From the NCBI RefSeq assembly GCF_033807575.1, contig NC_084705.1, positions 12,270,019-12,334,018 on the forward strand: 64,000 nucleotides of DNA, written 5' to 3'. The notes below the pieces were generated by a model. The model was not told the DNA's origin. It searched no databases and saw only the letters and a program-made list of their open reading frames with translations. Shown piece after piece: positions 45,901-54,300 of this stretch (positions are counted from its first letter, which is position 1; each line of letters begins with the position of its first letter). The DNA comes from Cydia pomonella (Eukaryota; Arthropoda; Insecta; Lepidoptera; Tortricidae). The translations under genes and the position numbers were made by a program.

Positions 45901-48900
45901 TTCATCCGCTATTATTGAAGCTGGCTGTACTACAATACATAATTAATTTAAATATTCTCGTTAACCTTACCTTATTATTCGTCTTGTGGTATCATCATTC
46001 ATACGTATCAATTTTAAGTGATTTTGGATCTTCTTTAGTTGCCGAACGTATTTAGAACGTCTTGTAGTAATTGTCAGAAATTGAGAAGTAAGGGAACCCA
46101 CAAAAACAATTGTAGTTAATAAAAAGCCTATCACAATAGCCACAATTGCAGTTATTCTCTCGGCCGTCGTTATGGGATACAGGTCGCCCAGTGAATTTGT
46201 AGTCAACATCATGATAGACCAGTACGCACAGACACAGTACCAATCAGTCACAGACGCAGTTGGTAAATGTATGGCTCCAGCAGACCACGAAGAACGAAGG
46301 TTCTTTAATTCGAACCCTCTATAAGCAAATTGGAACCATATGCAAGTTAATGTATGAACGCCCAGTAAAAAGAGGATTAGATATTGAAATAAAAATGTTG
46401 TCCATTGATTGCGTCCAGCTTGTGAAGACTTGTTATAAAAGTACATTATAACTCTATAGACACGTATGCCAGCTACCAAAGGCGCAACAAAACTTAAATC
46501 GAACTCAACAACGTGTAAGTCAAAAAAATAGAATATTCCGTAAGGCATAGCAAGTATGACATCTAAAATTACTCGAAAAGTTTCAGGCTCAACTAGGTTC
46601 AGTGTTCGTCTCCATCTCTTTATGAATTTCAAACAAAAAATAATGACGACATCAAATGTAAATATTAAATTTAAACAAATTATAAGCGCTATGATGCCGA
46701 TGGTTCTATCCTTTGTCACACAGAAGGTGTAGAGCCAGGTTTCTAAGATGTAAGTGGTGATCACTACGGAAAGCATCACAAAATTCCAGATGTTATTGGT
46801 GTATATCAACATGACATATCTTAAGTTGCAGTTGGTAAATTCTGTTCGATTCTCTTGCAGTATTGCGTAGACCTTCGGCTTTTCCGCCGTACCGTCTTCA
46901 ATGGTTTCATTTTGAACATCGTATGTATCTCCATCTGGTTCTTTGAAAAGTTCATTTCGGTCTTTTCGTTTTCTGTATTTGTATATATCCAGACTATTGC
47001 TATTTGAGCCACTGTCATTATAGCTCTCGTCTGAAATAAGCATATTTGAAAAATGTTCATTACTTATAGTTTTACTATTTTTGACGCGGCCAATAATGAT
47101 CTCTATGATAGTTCATTTTTGTATGGAGTAACTGTCAATGTCAAATGTTTTGGACTTTATTTGGTACTTTACCCATTTATCCAAAAGCGAATTCGAGGAA
47201 CTGTCATACGCAGCGGCTTACGTGAGCGATTACTCGCGAATGCGACGCGACGCGGCGCGGCGGCCCAACGGCATTCGGAGATCGCCCGCGTAGGACACTT
47301 CCATAGGTATCAAAGGATTGAATTCAACCTCGCCGCGCCGCTTCGCGTTCGCGAGTTATTCGCTCACGTAAGACACTGCCATACGGTCATCATTGGTTGC
47401 GTCAAGTATACCTAGTTGGTTACTAAGTTCTGTTACTCGATTTGCAACCTCTTTATTTTCGTTAAAACAAATGCTACCGAAAAAATAAAAAATGACAATG
47501 TGGTGGATTTGTGAGCTATAGTTATATACCACACATAACGCTTATCTCGTCGTATCTATAATGAATTGGGGCCTAAAAGAGAATCGTATCGCAGTAATTG
47601 CGTTGCACAAATGTGGACATGATTTTGAAGTTGCTTGAAAACCTAAAAATCAACAAACAATTTGTTTATCGCACAATTAATAGATACAATAGTACTCAGA
47701 GCTTCGATGACCGCAAGAGGTCTGAAAGACCACACACCGTGCGGACCCCAGCTCTAATAAAGGCAGTGAAGGCGAGAATTGCAAGAAAGGTCCGGATGCA
47801 AAAGTTGTTGGCAATACAGATGTCTGTGAAGAGAAGCTCCCTAAAAAAAGTTATCAATAAAGACCTTGGACTACACGCTTACCGCAGACAAAAAGGTCAT
47901 TTGCTTAATGGACGATTAAAGACTATGAGGCTAGAGAGAAGTCGCGTGCTGGCACAAAATGGCCACCGAAAAATACTATTTACAGATGAAAAAAATTTAC
48001 AATTGAAGAATGTTGTAACCGCCAGAATGACAGAGTGTATGCAAAAAACAGTCAAGAGGCGATTGCGGCTGTTCCGAGAGTGCAACAAGGCCGTCATCCC
48101 TCTTATGGGATGATTTGGCAGGGTGTGTCATACTCAGGGCTAACACAGGTTCATTTCTGTGAAAAAGGTGTGAAAACTGGGGCCAAAGTTTACCAGGAAA
48201 CCGTTCTGGAATCAATAATGAAGCCCTTAAACCCACCCTATTTCAAAACCAGCCATGGGTCTTTCAACAGGACTCAGCTCCTGCACATAAGGCAAAAACA
48301 ACTCGAGCCTGGTTTCGAAGGAACAAAATTGACTTTATTGCCCACGAAGACTGGCCGTCCTCCAGCCCGGACCTTAACCCCCTGGATTATGCCACATGGC
48401 AGGTTATTGAGGAGAAAGCCTGTGCTAAACCCCACACAAATCTTGACTCTGTGACGGAATTAGACATGACAATCCTGCGTGCCGCTATAGATGACTGGCC
48501 ACGTCGTTTGAGGGCCTGTGTCAAGGCCAGAGGAGGCCATTTTGAATGATATTGTCCTAAGTAATTCCTGATTTTGTGTACTTCATTTTATTATATAGTT
48601 TATTCAACTTTCGTTCGTATATTTTATGTAGATAAAGATTATTGCAGTAACAGAATTTAGTAACCAACTAGGTATATACCTAATTAAATTACCTTCTTGG
48701 ACGGAACATACTATCAAAGATGATTAATGGTTTTATTTGGAAATTTTATCGAATGCAAGTTAAAGACCGCTGTGTTAAAATTTTGGTACCTCTTACCTAA
48801 TTTTTTTTTATCTTTATTTAACGAGCTTAGTCGAAAAGACGATGCCGCTTAATAGTACACATCGAGAAGTGTTCTTACACTAAAACATTTAAAAGCTAAA

Positions 48901-49450
48901 CAGATCATTAGGTATGTTCGTCTTCGGATGCCCACCATCACCATACTGAACAAAGCTCTCGCTTCCCTTGATTGAGGGAAAGCTAAAATCCTGTTACAGC
49001 CGTCCAACTCCTTAATATTAATGCCTTGGAGCAAAAGATCATTCCTTCTGTCCTCGTTCCGAACACACTCCATCATGATATGATAGACATCTTCTAATTT
49101 ACCACACTCTGAACATTCCGGTGACTGGACTTTTCTCATTAAAAATGCAAATTTATTGAACCTACCTAATTAATATCGAAAACTGGCATCTGCTCATGCA
49201 GCAGCTTATAAGTAATTTAATCCTATGGACCTGTATTTCCTGAATGTAACCAGTGCAACCGAAAGTGTGTACCTATTTTTTATTTCTTTTCCAATGACAC
49301 TGTAGATGCATATATTATGTTTTTGTTAGGCTAACATAAGCGTTACATACTAACAAAACGGGGGGGTAACAGGAATTAAATGTTTAGGTACAAAGTTAAT
49401 TAAAAAAGGTACATTTAAATAAATTAGACTTACTTACCTTTTTCATTCAT
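21404..49450 (-). CDS. CNGK-like pseudotetrameric channel: four pore + CNBD repeats in one protein
   Basis: I assemble 32 coding exons with GT-AG borders, all in phase, into 2159 codons plus stop (TGA at 21406-21404). Exons: 49450-49438, 47030-45971, 45171-44931, 44625-44508, 42574-42320, 42088-41505, 40570-40416, 40336-40151, 39478-39355, 39180-39027, 38944-38721, 38604-38397, 38125-37929, 37472-37308, 37036-36830, 34429-34225, 33994-33805, 33490-33313, 32832-32611, 32392-32225, 31202-31152, 27979-27908, 27441-27338, 26575-26526, 25968-25770, 25505-25290, 24899-24758, 24451-24307, 22749-22571, 22354-22133, 21735-21652, 21565-21404. Each repeat has S1-S6, C-linker and a cyclic-nucleotide-binding fold. 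Four fused repeats and about 2,100-2,200 residues are the hallmark of CNGK (tetraKCNG), the K+ channel of sea-urchin and fish sperm flagella. Role and membrane site here are inferred. The start codon lies in a 13-nt exon; the alternative ATG at 47043 gives the same length. Most doubtful are exons 49450-49438, 31202-31152 and 27441-27338. Confidence 0.85.
22782..23106 (+). mobile_element. tRNA-derived SINE in a CNGK intron
   Basis: The head has a pol III A box (GTGGCCTAGCGGTAAGA), a B box (GGGTTCAAACCCCGG) and ends near CTCGTACCA. The body has CGGTGAAGGAAAACATCGTG, CCTCTGGGTTGGAAG and CAAGCGGACCCCAGGCTCCC, ending in GAAGAAGG repeats. The body recurs without the head at 26666-26880. A working tRNA gene is unlikely because the head runs straight into the repeat body. 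Confidence 0.8.
23570..23880. repeat. Dispersed repeat, copy 2, with poly-C run
   Basis: It shares CACGTATAGTGG, TTAATTTTATCGATAAA, CGATAGCTTATGAATTAG and a terminal TTAGCTGATATCC block with 9160-9570. A long C-rich tract (about 23640-23663) lies in the middle. It is intronic in the channel gene. Confidence 0.6.
26666..26880 (+). mobile_element. Headless SINE/LINE-tail copy
   Basis: The block from GATATTTACCAGTCGCTTTT to GACAACGCGAGGAAGAAG is nearly identical to the body of the SINE at 22782-23106 but lacks the tRNA head. It is either a truncated SINE or the shared 3' end of the partner LINE. It lies in the intron between the 27441-27338 and 26575-26526 channel exons. Confidence 0.75.
26990..27329. 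mobile_element. MITE with inverted arms of about 80 bp
   Basis: The left arm starts TACACTTAGGAGCAAAACTG and continues through CCCAATAGTAGCATATTAGT. The right arm is its imperfect reverse complement, ending CAGTTTTGCTGATAAGTGTA. The arms enclose an AT-rich core with no frame. Its right edge is about 8 bp from the splice donor of the 27441-27338 channel exon. Confidence 0.8.
28406..30127 (+). mobile_element. Degenerate hAT-type transposon
   Basis: Ends CAGGGTGGCCACT and AGTGGTCACCCTG are inverted, with repeated subterminal AGTCAGGGAATTT motifs. Plus-strand frames between 28780 and 29390 recall hAT transposase: RWLEKFSVVNRATKII near 28795, and CRKSLIEFCVSLCQTSPLSY then LTKGLSCFDP near 29240-29330. 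Stops and shifts interrupt them. ATATAT flanks both sides. An AGGGTTCC-family piece starts near 29388. It sits in a channel intron. Confidence 0.7.
30395..30665 (+). mobile_element. LINE 3' tail fragment
   Basis: It includes decayed codons for the end of an RT protein (GGGTCGGCAACGCGCATTTA follows GTACAGGTTTTTAAA) and then the shared 3' end GGCGTTCATAGGCTACGGTG, CTGCTTGCCATCAGGCGGGC. It belongs to the same family as 59222-59905. It lies in the intron between channel exons 31202-31152 and 27979-27908. Confidence 0.7.
31152..38125 (-). CDS. CNGK repeat C (residues about 1108-1635)
   Basis: Exons 38125-37929 (linker and S1), 37472-37308 (S2), 37036-36830 (S3-S4), 34429-34225 (S5), 33994-33805 (pore), 33490-33313 (C-linker), 32832-32611 and 32392-32225 (binding fold), 31202-31152 (end helix). 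The filter is STFSGAGFGDITP, GFGD at about 1402-1405, a known K+ filter variant. S4 is weakly charged (YHCLLRMVNVLQIYKLYAVF). The binding fold has TLQEIPLFEG and a cassette GPGGIFGNIRG in which Glu is Asn and the arginine is missing. The 37308 donor is weak (GTTACT). A dead Jockey-type LINE occupies the intron between S4 and S5. The 51-nt exon is supported by phase and by its fit to the C-terminal helix (DLDTIQIKLRN). Confidence 0.83.
33140..33305. repeat. Single block of the CATCAGCAGTTCC tandem element
   Basis: TTCGTCAGCAGTTCCGGTTTA and TTGAAGAGTTCCCTCGATTA match one unit of the elements at 3540-3990 and 43180-44044. Its edge comes within about 8 bp of the splice donor at 33312. No coding content. 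Confidence 0.6.
34880..36590 (+). pseudogene. Dead Jockey-type LINE reverse transcriptase in a CNGK intron
   Basis: Plus-strand pieces cover RT from the N-terminal part (CECFNNYFANIG near 34945; GNYRPISVLPILSKIFEK near 35295) through VDLKKAFDTVSH (35510), GIPQGSILGSLLFFIYV (35680) and the catalytic YADDTCLFY (35772) to a C-terminal region with YNSLVKPHLDYLIEIWG (36125). In-frame stops near 35086, 35416 and 35749 and a shift near 36005 kill it. An A-rich 3' end lies near 36550-36585. It is antisense to the channel gene, between the S4 and S5 exons of repeat C. No endonuclease is present, so the copy is 5'-truncated. Confidence 0.88.
38397..42088 (-). CDS. CNGK repeat B (residues about 563-1107)
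   Basis: Exons 42088-41505 (S1-S4), 40570-40416 (S5 and turret), 40336-40151 (pore and S6), 39478-39355, 39180-39027, 38944-38721 and 38604-38397. The filter is canonical: ILAVGYGDLAP, residues about 829-832. The S1-S4 exon includes FPWILEADCHLVRFWELY and a S4 GIKLCLVWRISSFF. The binding fold has ILPPGEIVYYGG, but its phosphate cassette reads GPGNHLGLLVLLYGVP, lacking Gly-Glu and the arginine. An 82-nt intron (39026-38945, GTAAGT...TTTCAG) lies inside the fold; splicing it restores the family spacing from helix A to the PG turn. The intron before the last exon is short (38720-38605). Repeat B alone looks like a true K+ pore contributor. Confidence 0.88.
42320..49450 (-). CDS. CNGK repeat A (residues about 1-562)
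   Basis: Exons 49450-49438, 47030-45971, 45171-44931, 44625-44508 and 42574-42320. The large exon carries an acidic/Ser-rich N-terminus, then S1 (NNIWNFVMLSVVITTYIL), S2-S4 and a pore loop whose filter reads TTNSLGD (about residues 281-287), followed by S6. S4 has few charges (GIRVYRVIMYFYNK). The C-linker begins YYEDLWYQKSG, and the binding fold has YLPGDIV and a phosphate cassette GTCLGEVSLVYNIP (Gly-Glu kept; the arginine expected soon after is not there). The helix after it, DLEDKIRLQIEDRIKR, is basic. The filter lacks the first glycine and the aromatic of GYGD. The final exon ends CAAG/GTAATA and joins repeat B in phase. Confidence 0.85.
42661..44044. mobile_element. Tandem-repeat element with AACCGACTTCAA ends, in a CNGK intron
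   Basis: AACCGACTTCAA near 42668 and TTGAAGTCGGTT near 44028 are inverted ends. Between 43180 and 43990 a unit of about 250-300 bp is repeated about three times; each contains AGTGCCTTTAAAAA or a close variant, CTCAATTCCTCRTGGA-like words, GGAAGTAACTCC and GGTGTCGGAGTAATCGGTGA. It belongs to the same family as 1028-4127. No protein is encoded. Confidence 0.75.
43010..43165. mobile_element. 156-bp fold-back MITE nested in the tandem element
   Basis: CTTACCACGAGTTTGAC opens the left arm, which reaches TATGCATCTCGCTCGCACT. The right arm begins AGTGCGAGCGAGATGTATAG and ends GTCAAACTCGTGGTAAG. The two arms are nearly complementary over about 70 bp. A second copy at 45205-45600 is split by a LINE tail. 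Confidence 0.8.
45205..45600. mobile_element. Fold-back MITE interrupted by a LINE tail
   Basis: The left half (to about 45303, TTCTATGCATCTCGCTGG then GCGTTCGAGATGTATAGA) and the right half (from about 45541, AAAGTAAGTTACGCAGATG to GTCAGTGTCAACCTCGT) are the two parts of the MITE seen whole at 43010-43165. The insert at 45304-45540 is unrelated. Confidence 0.7.
45304..45540 (+). mobile_element. LINE 3' tail inserted in the MITE
   Basis: It starts TGCCTCGCACAGCTAAACTG, runs through GGTGTTGCAGGTGTCCATGG and GACCATCAGGTGATCCGTCT to an A-rich end. It is a related but different LINE family from the tails at 4404, 7030 and 30395. The small open frame at 45332-45514 is a remnant of the RT C-terminus. 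Confidence 0.7.
45630..45674. repeat. 45-bp hairpin
   Basis: AGAAGTTACAGGTGACGTTT and AAACGTCACCTTCTGTAACTTCT are reverse complements apart from one or two extra bases, meeting at a TTCGAA centre. It lies in the channel-gene intron between 45971 and 45171. No function is evident. Confidence 0.75.
47195..47396. mobile_element. GC-rich fold-back MITE in CNGK intron 1
   Basis: GCTTACGTGAGCGATTACTC opens the left arm, which ends in CGGCGCGGCGG. The right arm starts CGCCGCGCCGCTTCGCG and ends GCTCACGTAAGACACTGCC. The CpG content contrasts sharply with the flanks. No coding potential. Confidence 0.75.
47407..48676 (+). mobile_element. DD37D mariner-type transposon in CNGK intron 1
   Basis: 31-bp terminal inverted repeats with one mismatch (left TATACCTAGTTGGTTACTAA..., right ending TTAGTAACCAACTAGGTATA) at TA sites bound a 1.27-kb element. 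The interior carries a transposase broken by frameshifts. It is antisense to the channel gene. Confidence 0.9.
47562..48549 (+). pseudogene. Broken DD37D mariner transposase
   Basis: Frame pieces begin at MNWGLKENRIAVIAL (47562), continue after a stop as a helix-turn-helix region (VYRTINRYN near 47660), reach the first catalytic motif ILFTDEKN (near 47980), shift again, then show HPSYGMIWQGVSYSG (near 48095), the second catalytic QQDSAPAHKA (near 48275) and PSSSPDLNPLDYATW (near 48360). I count 37 residues between the second and third catalytic Asp, giving DD37D. At least three lesions make it inactive. Confidence 0.85.
48780..49140 (-). pseudogene. LINE C-terminal zinc-knuckle remnant
   Basis: The minus-strand frame has CSECGKLEDVYHIMMEC near 49115-49060, the C-x2-C-x7-H-x4-C knuckle found at the C-terminus of R1/Jockey-type non-LTR polyproteins, followed by a 3' region ending in an A-tract (the plus-strand T run near 48800). 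The reverse transcriptase is missing. It lies in the proposed intron 1 of the channel gene. Confidence 0.7.
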
Positions 49451-50937
49451 GTTTTGATTAAAAGGGTCCTTGCAATAATAATAAATTAATCAATACACGT
49501 ATGTTAACCGATACTCGAATGCCATAGTGTATACAATTCTAATTTTATTAAATCTAGTGGGTCTGATGTGGTTTTAATCTAGTAGGTCTCTTTGTTAATT
49601 TAAGATTCTCTGGTTCTTGTGTCATCTGCTCATGATATCAAGAAATGACGCGGAGTTTGGTTCAAAGCGATCGTATTGGTGCGCAGGGTGACGCAATGTT
49701 TTCATCGCAGTATGAACCGTAGGCCGAAAGGCGGACATGTAGATCCAAGACGCAAGATGTGCGCACGGCACACCAACCTACATACATGAACCTAAAAATC
49801 TGCGGACTTGACGTTTACTATGATATTAAATTTCATATGCCTGTAGCATCGGGGAAACTGTTTTCATTTTCAATTATTGAGCAAGCTCAATTAGAAACAC
49901 ATGCTTCAAACTTGTCATGATTTACTGCTGGAGCAATTTAACTATTGATCAAAAAATATAAAAACATACTGAAATCTACAGTCTGCGTTTTTAAAACTTA
50001 GATCTTACAAGGGTACCGTCAACTTGGGTAACTGGGACAGGAGGGTCAGATTAGACAAAAGAAATATTCCGAAAGTATATGAACGTGGCTTACAGCAATG
50101 TAGGTACTTTTATAGTACCGTACCTCAAAAGGAAAAAACGGAACTGTTTAAAGGATCACTTTGCTGTCCGTCCGTCTGTGCGTCTGTCTGTCTGTCTGTT
50201 TGTCAAGACCCTTTATCTCGGGAACGCGTGGAGGTATCTAGTTGAAATTAAAACCATAAATATACTTAGGTCTACAGTCCCTTGAAGTTGTAAAAAAAGT
50301 TAATGTTAAAAGAGCAAGCCGCAAACGTATATTTCGACATTCTCAAGGGAATCAAAATGTATAGGGTACTCTTTGACCTGGTACTATGAAATTTGGCAAG
50401 TCATATTGTATTACACTAAAAGTACCTACAGGAAAAAAAACAGAAAACTAAAAATAATTATATAAAATAATTAATATTGTACTGTCTTGACAAATATCTG
50501 AACAAAACCTCTGTTATCGAGACATTAAAATAAAATGCATATTGAGATATTTTAAGCACCCCTCGACTAGCGGGTGACTCTGTTACAGATGAATAGATAG
50601 TGACCGCCACAGTAGCTAAATATATCGGATCATAATATTATTCCTGTGATATTAAGGTTGTTTTGATAGGGTTACCCTCATGTGGCAGAACAATATTGGT
50701 CAGAAACACACTTGGCATAACATGTTTCGCAGAAACACTTTCGGTCGAATGGTAATTTTGCATAAAGGTATAGTTGGCATTATTAATACCACGCATACGA
50801 CACATTTTGCAGCACATTGTTTCGTAGAACATTACTTTGGCCGACTTTGGTTTAGCATCATTTTAGGTACCATAATAATCCTATAGCATACTATTACAAT
50901 TGCATAATTATTTTCTGCTAAGTAGGCATAATAGGAT
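49451..50937. other. Region upstream of the CNGK start; repeat fragment near 50125-50420
   Basis: No coding exon is recognised. It should contain the promoter and 5' untranslated region of the channel gene if the 49450 start is right. Near 50125-50300 a CCGTCCGTCTGTGCGTCTG microsatellite with ACCGTACCTCAAAAGG and CGGGAACGCGTGG marks a diverged AGGGTTCC-family repeat. Confidence 0.4.
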
Positions 50938-51290
50938 TGTTAGGTATCTTGCGTCCCCAACACACCCGACTCGCTATCAAAAAGGAAATAGAGTCCCAGA
51001 GTCACCGTTAGGTACGACGACGAGCGTAGCGAGGAGGAGTGTTAGGTATATTGCGTCCCCAACACACCCGACTCGCTATCAAAAAAGAAATACAGCCCCA
51101 GAGTCACCATTAGGTACGACGACGAGCGAAGCGAGGAGGAGTGTTAGGTATCTTGCGCCCTCAACACACCCGACTCGCTATCAAAAAATAAATACAGTCC
51201 CAGAGTCGCCGTTAGGTACGACGACGAGCGAAGCGAGGAGGAGTGTTAGGTATCTTTTCCCAACACACCCGACTCGCTATCAAAAAGAAA
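50938..51290. repeat. 102-bp minisatellite, about 3.5 copies
   Basis: Units start at 50938, 51040, 51142 and 51244, each with TGTTAGGTATCTTGCG (or one change), CAACACACCCGACTCGCTAT and a GACGACGAGCGAAGCGAGGA end. The 102-bp period is a multiple of three, so a frame stays open through the array (50900-51337) as a 34-residue repeat. I do not regard this as a protein gene: there is no homology, and the unit differences look neutral. Confidence 0.9.
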
Positions 51291-51339
51291 TAGGAAGAAT
51301 TATAAATAAAACAAGAATAATAATAATGGATTTATGATA

Positions 51340-54300
51340 AATAAAGAATAACAATTGTAATCTTTTTATTTTAATTTCAAATTAGCACCTAGCGCCTTCA
51401 ATAAACCAATTTAGGCGGCATGACAACTTTATGCCGCCTAAATATTATGCAAAAAAAGTATCTGCGAAAGTACTATTCGTTTAGAAGACGGTTATGCTCA
51501 TAAACATTATGGCAATATAAGATTCGATATTATAAATATCTGCGAATTGATTTATGCCAAAGCATACTCTGCGTAAGGTGTTTCTGCCAAACGTTAATTC
51601 TGCCAAGTATCATTATGCGAAACAAATATATGTCAAAAAAGTTTCTACAAGACAACAGTGAACCGTTTTGATATACTTGACTAATTTGGTCTTCACTATC
51701 TACCTCTGTACAGGTATAATGCTAACTGTATTAAGTAGGTAACAATCTAAAACCGCAACCGTTTTCTTGTTTTATATAAAGTTACGTAGTTCTTCGTAGA
51801 TCCGAGTCCCAAAGCGCGCCTAGATAATTAAACCCCAAGCAAGCTACCATAGGCGGCGCGGCCGCATAATCGAGAGGCTTTTATGGCGTCCTAGCGCGCG
51901 TATCGGTGAAAAATGTTGTCATAAAACGATTTTAAATACCTTTTGCATCTAGCAGTACATTCAATTCATTTAAGTAGCTAGTCTCCTTGTTAGTTACTAT
52001 ACCTACTGCAGAAGGCTATTTGTGAAGACACCGGCCATTTTCGTTCTAGGAGAAAAATAGCAGTGAAACTAACTTTTAACGTGTTCTTCTGTAGGTAGGT
52101 ACTTAGGGCCAAGAAGATTGTAATTAAACCTTTTCGAAAGAATGTAAAAAGGTAGTTAGTACATTGCGCCCTCCCCAAGTCAAGTCAGACTATGGGTCGG
52201 TTGCACCAAACAGTCTGTCACCGCTCGCAAAGTTTTAGTGTAGGTATGGTAGGTTTCATATGTCTGCTGAGTGACGTTCATCAGCTCTATAAGTGTGGTC
52301 GGCCCTAGATAGTGAGCATCAGGGGGCTCGCCACGGAACCCACACATTTCGACTAACTCCCCTTGCGAAGGCCGCTAGCTAAATGTAGAGTTGGAACACA
52401 CACCACTATTATACCTATAAATAGGTCATTAAAATTATAACATTAGTGCGTTAAGTATTCCTATTTTGTATTCCATTCCATGCCACATATAGATTATAAT
52501 ATACAGTTATAAACAAATACAAAGCTCACGGCAACATAAGATGAATTACTGAATACAGTTATATTAAGGTATTTTATTACCTAATTAATTAATTAATGAA
52601 AATACCTACCAAACAAAATTAAAATGGACAATAATCAATGAACTTATTTAGAATAGCAAAATAATATACAGAATAAATCTAAATAATTAAAACGTTTAAA
52701 TGACGCATAGATACACTAAGCTTATTAAGTTGTTAGATTCGACAAACGTTTATAAGTAACGCTGCTACTATTATTTTAGAGTATATAGAAGAATAAACAA
52801 CGATATACTATATGAGATACTAACGATTATTGACCAAAATGTGGAACGTGGAACTGTTTAATCCGCTTAATTTGATAGAACTACCAGTTCATCGGATAGG
52901 GGTCAATTATCCATTTATCCTTTTAACTAAATTGATAAAACGTACCAACTGGGTGATTTTAATTGATCGAAGGCATTGCTCTATTTAAAGGAAGTTTGGC
53001 CACTGCGTTGTTAAGCTAATTCTTTATTGGGAATAAACGAAGTCTAACCGATATTTTGAAACTGTAAGATAAAGGTTCTTTATTTATAAGCTTAATTTTA
53101 TTAAGAGATGAATTGTGTAGATCAAATAAGTACCTATATTAATTATGCTGAAGAAAATAATTTCCTACTCATTGTATTGTATTTTCCCCAAAAATCGATG
53201 ATAAAAACAAATGCTGATAAATCAGAGTTTGGCTGTGTGATAGTGATGGCGAAGGCACCGATGACCGGCAACAACATTTCAAGAGTTTTTCTATTGTTTG
53301 GGTGCTCTAAATCGCATTGCTGTGGCTGCATCCGAAGACATAATCAGTGAGATAAACGTGTTAGCTTAGAGCTAAGCCTTCCTTTAACGCTGTACTTAGG
53401 TACGCTGCCCTGAGCTTATGACGTGATATTGTATTGAAATACAGCATATTATACAGTACCTATACGAGTATAAGTAGGAATATTTATATTATAGTAATAC
53501 AAGACTACAAGGCCAATATTATTTTAAAAGAAAACTGTTGCCTGTGGACCTCGTAGCCACCACCACCAGCACCAGTAGCAGGGACCAGCGGCCCTAAATT
53601 TGAAAGGGCACAGTAATCAAGTTATTTCAATAAGTTTAGCGTAGTTTACTAACCAGTCCAATAAGCTATTTATTAAAATGAAATCTGTGACGTCACAAAG
53701 TGCCTATTTTCTTTTAATATGTTTTTATTGATTATAAAATAATTGAATGTGCCAAATGTTTCTGATCTCGTTCTTTGATATGATTCCATACACTAATAAT
53801 AATAATATGGCTGGAAAACAATTAAATTTATCATTAGGAATAAACCCTATTAATTATTAGTTATTTTGAAGGGTAGGTGTCGTATATGTATATTATTTGT
53901 CAAATACTCGTACTTTGTGGTTACCTAGGTGAACCTATTCAGTTATTTAAATGTACTTACTTAGTGAGTAGGTACATTTAATAACAAATATTATTATTTT
54001 ATTGCCATACTTGATTCATAATAAACAGAGAGACAATTAAGAAACAAATTTCTTGCATAGGTATATCATAATTGTTTGAATATGCACAGGAAGTTATAAT
54101 AAACCAGGTGTTTAACTGCGCAATCAGAACCATAATGTTTTGCGTAACCTTATGGGACTAGGTATAATATTAAAAACAATTCGACGCTCGCCCACTACTT
54201 CCTTTTAAGAGAATGAGAAAAAATGTAGGCTCTATTCACTCTCTAATCGTGACAACTCTGGCAACCTCCAAATACGTGTGGAGCGTTGGCGTAACGTAGG

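Noticed and set aside
21404..47043. Four separate tandem CNG/HCN-like channel genes
   Set aside because: Repeats A, B and C end in phase-matched splice donors rather than stops, the next repeats open with acceptors, and the summed model is in frame throughout at the CNGK family length.
47029..47043. ATG at 47043 as the start of the channel protein
   Set aside because: It overlaps a strong acceptor (CTTATTTCAG), and a better start exon with a perfect donor and matching phase exists at 49450-49438. Kept as an alternative of equal length.
50900..51337. 145-codon protein gene
   Set aside because: The frame is produced by a 102-bp minisatellite; no homology, no splice or promoter context.
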